Positions 63,527 to 64,000 of a DNA stretch of 64,000 bases are shown here, piece after piece. Each line of letters begins with the position of its first letter. The first letter of the stretch is position 1. A model generated the notes under the pieces. That model searched no databases. It saw nothing but the letters and a program-made list of their open reading frames with translations, and had not been told where the DNA came from. The stretch comes from Argopecten irradians (Eukaryota; Mollusca; Bivalvia; Pectinida; Pectinidae): positions 41,009,697 to 41,073,696 of the forward strand of contig NC_091145.1 in NCBI RefSeq assembly GCF_041381155.1, written 5' to 3'. The position numbers and the translations under genes were made by a program.

Positions 63527-64000
63527 CTAAGCAAACAAAGAAATAAACAGCATCAGTAATATTTGTACTTGCATTCACATCTTGATGTTGTGTGTCATTT
63601 GGTTTTTTGTTTTATATGGCCAGAATCGCATACCAGAAGGAAAACAGATAAGCTGATTATTTCAATTTCTACCACAAAAGGTGCTGTTATTCAACTCTCA
63701 AGGTATCAGATAAACAATGTAGCTGTTGATTAACAATTTGTTTATACCACACGCAGTATAAACTCTACGCATTCTGATTGGCTGACACGTTGAACTTTGA
63801 CCAAACTACTTGTGTCTCAGTGCAACGTCGTCATTTGTCAATGTCATTAATAATCGAGTGACGTCATGCTACAATGTATGTTGTGCTTGCCACCTGAGGT
63901 CAAAACTGGTGTTGCAAAGCGTTTAGTACGCATCAAGGTCGATGTATGTCTCAAAAACGTGACGGTTTTATGTGAAGTATAATAATCTGTAACTCGTTTT
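63527..64000. other. Intron of gene C, no further exon seen
   Basis: The exon that should precede 63526-63448 (equivalent to exon 10 of A and B) is not found before the right edge. Confidence 0.5.

Overview
The window is eukaryotic, AT-rich and intron-rich, with very abundant tandem repeats and non-autonomous transposons. Gene content and repeats (gelsolin-like proteins, pearl-type elements with core repeats plus an (ACGG)n tract, tRNA-derived SINEs with a short CAA/AAC-type tail) point to a mollusc, most likely a bivalve. This is inferred from family resemblance, not from a database search.

Four host genes can be supported by reading exons, splice sites and phases directly. Gene A (minus, 5634-15694) is a complete 13-coding-exon gelsolin-like gene of 366 aa. 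A two-exon PI-PLC X-domain gene (minus, 23972-26341, 314 aa, PLCXD type) follows. Gene B (plus, 28092-44658) is a second complete 13-coding-exon gelsolin-like gene of about 372 aa. Gene C (minus, 59960-63526, entering from beyond the right edge) is a third copy of which only the last three exons lie here. A, B and C share exon number, intron phases and nearly all exon lengths where comparable, so this is a tandem cluster of severin/CapG-size actin-filament severing or capping proteins. B and C are convergent.

Layout: 1-876 is a 45-bp array; 877-5633 is gene-free with a SINE and a Helentron-like fragment; 5634-15694 is gene A; 15695-23971 is intergenic or 5' intronic with a SINE, a Helentron-like element, a possible LINE tail and a foldback; 23972-26341 is PLCXD; 28092-44658 is gene B, with a 6.9-kb, 34-bp satellite in intron 2; 41942-51030 is a nearly identical 4.54-kb tandem duplication carrying the last four exons of B; 51109-58908 is a foldback, a 47-bp array and a nest of transposons; 59960-64000 is gene C with two large arrays in its introns.

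The most unusual signal is that, at five exon/intron junctions in three genes, the exon's 3' end together with its 5' splice site has been tandemly amplified (units 33-72 bp, 3 to about 11 copies). The result is rows of duplicate splice donors just downstream of the real one. A second signal is a common end structure (CAAGAG plus hairpin at one end, hairpin plus CTAA at the other, A-A target with no target duplication) shared by several different Helentron-like families. One nested copy shows the empty site restored to the base.
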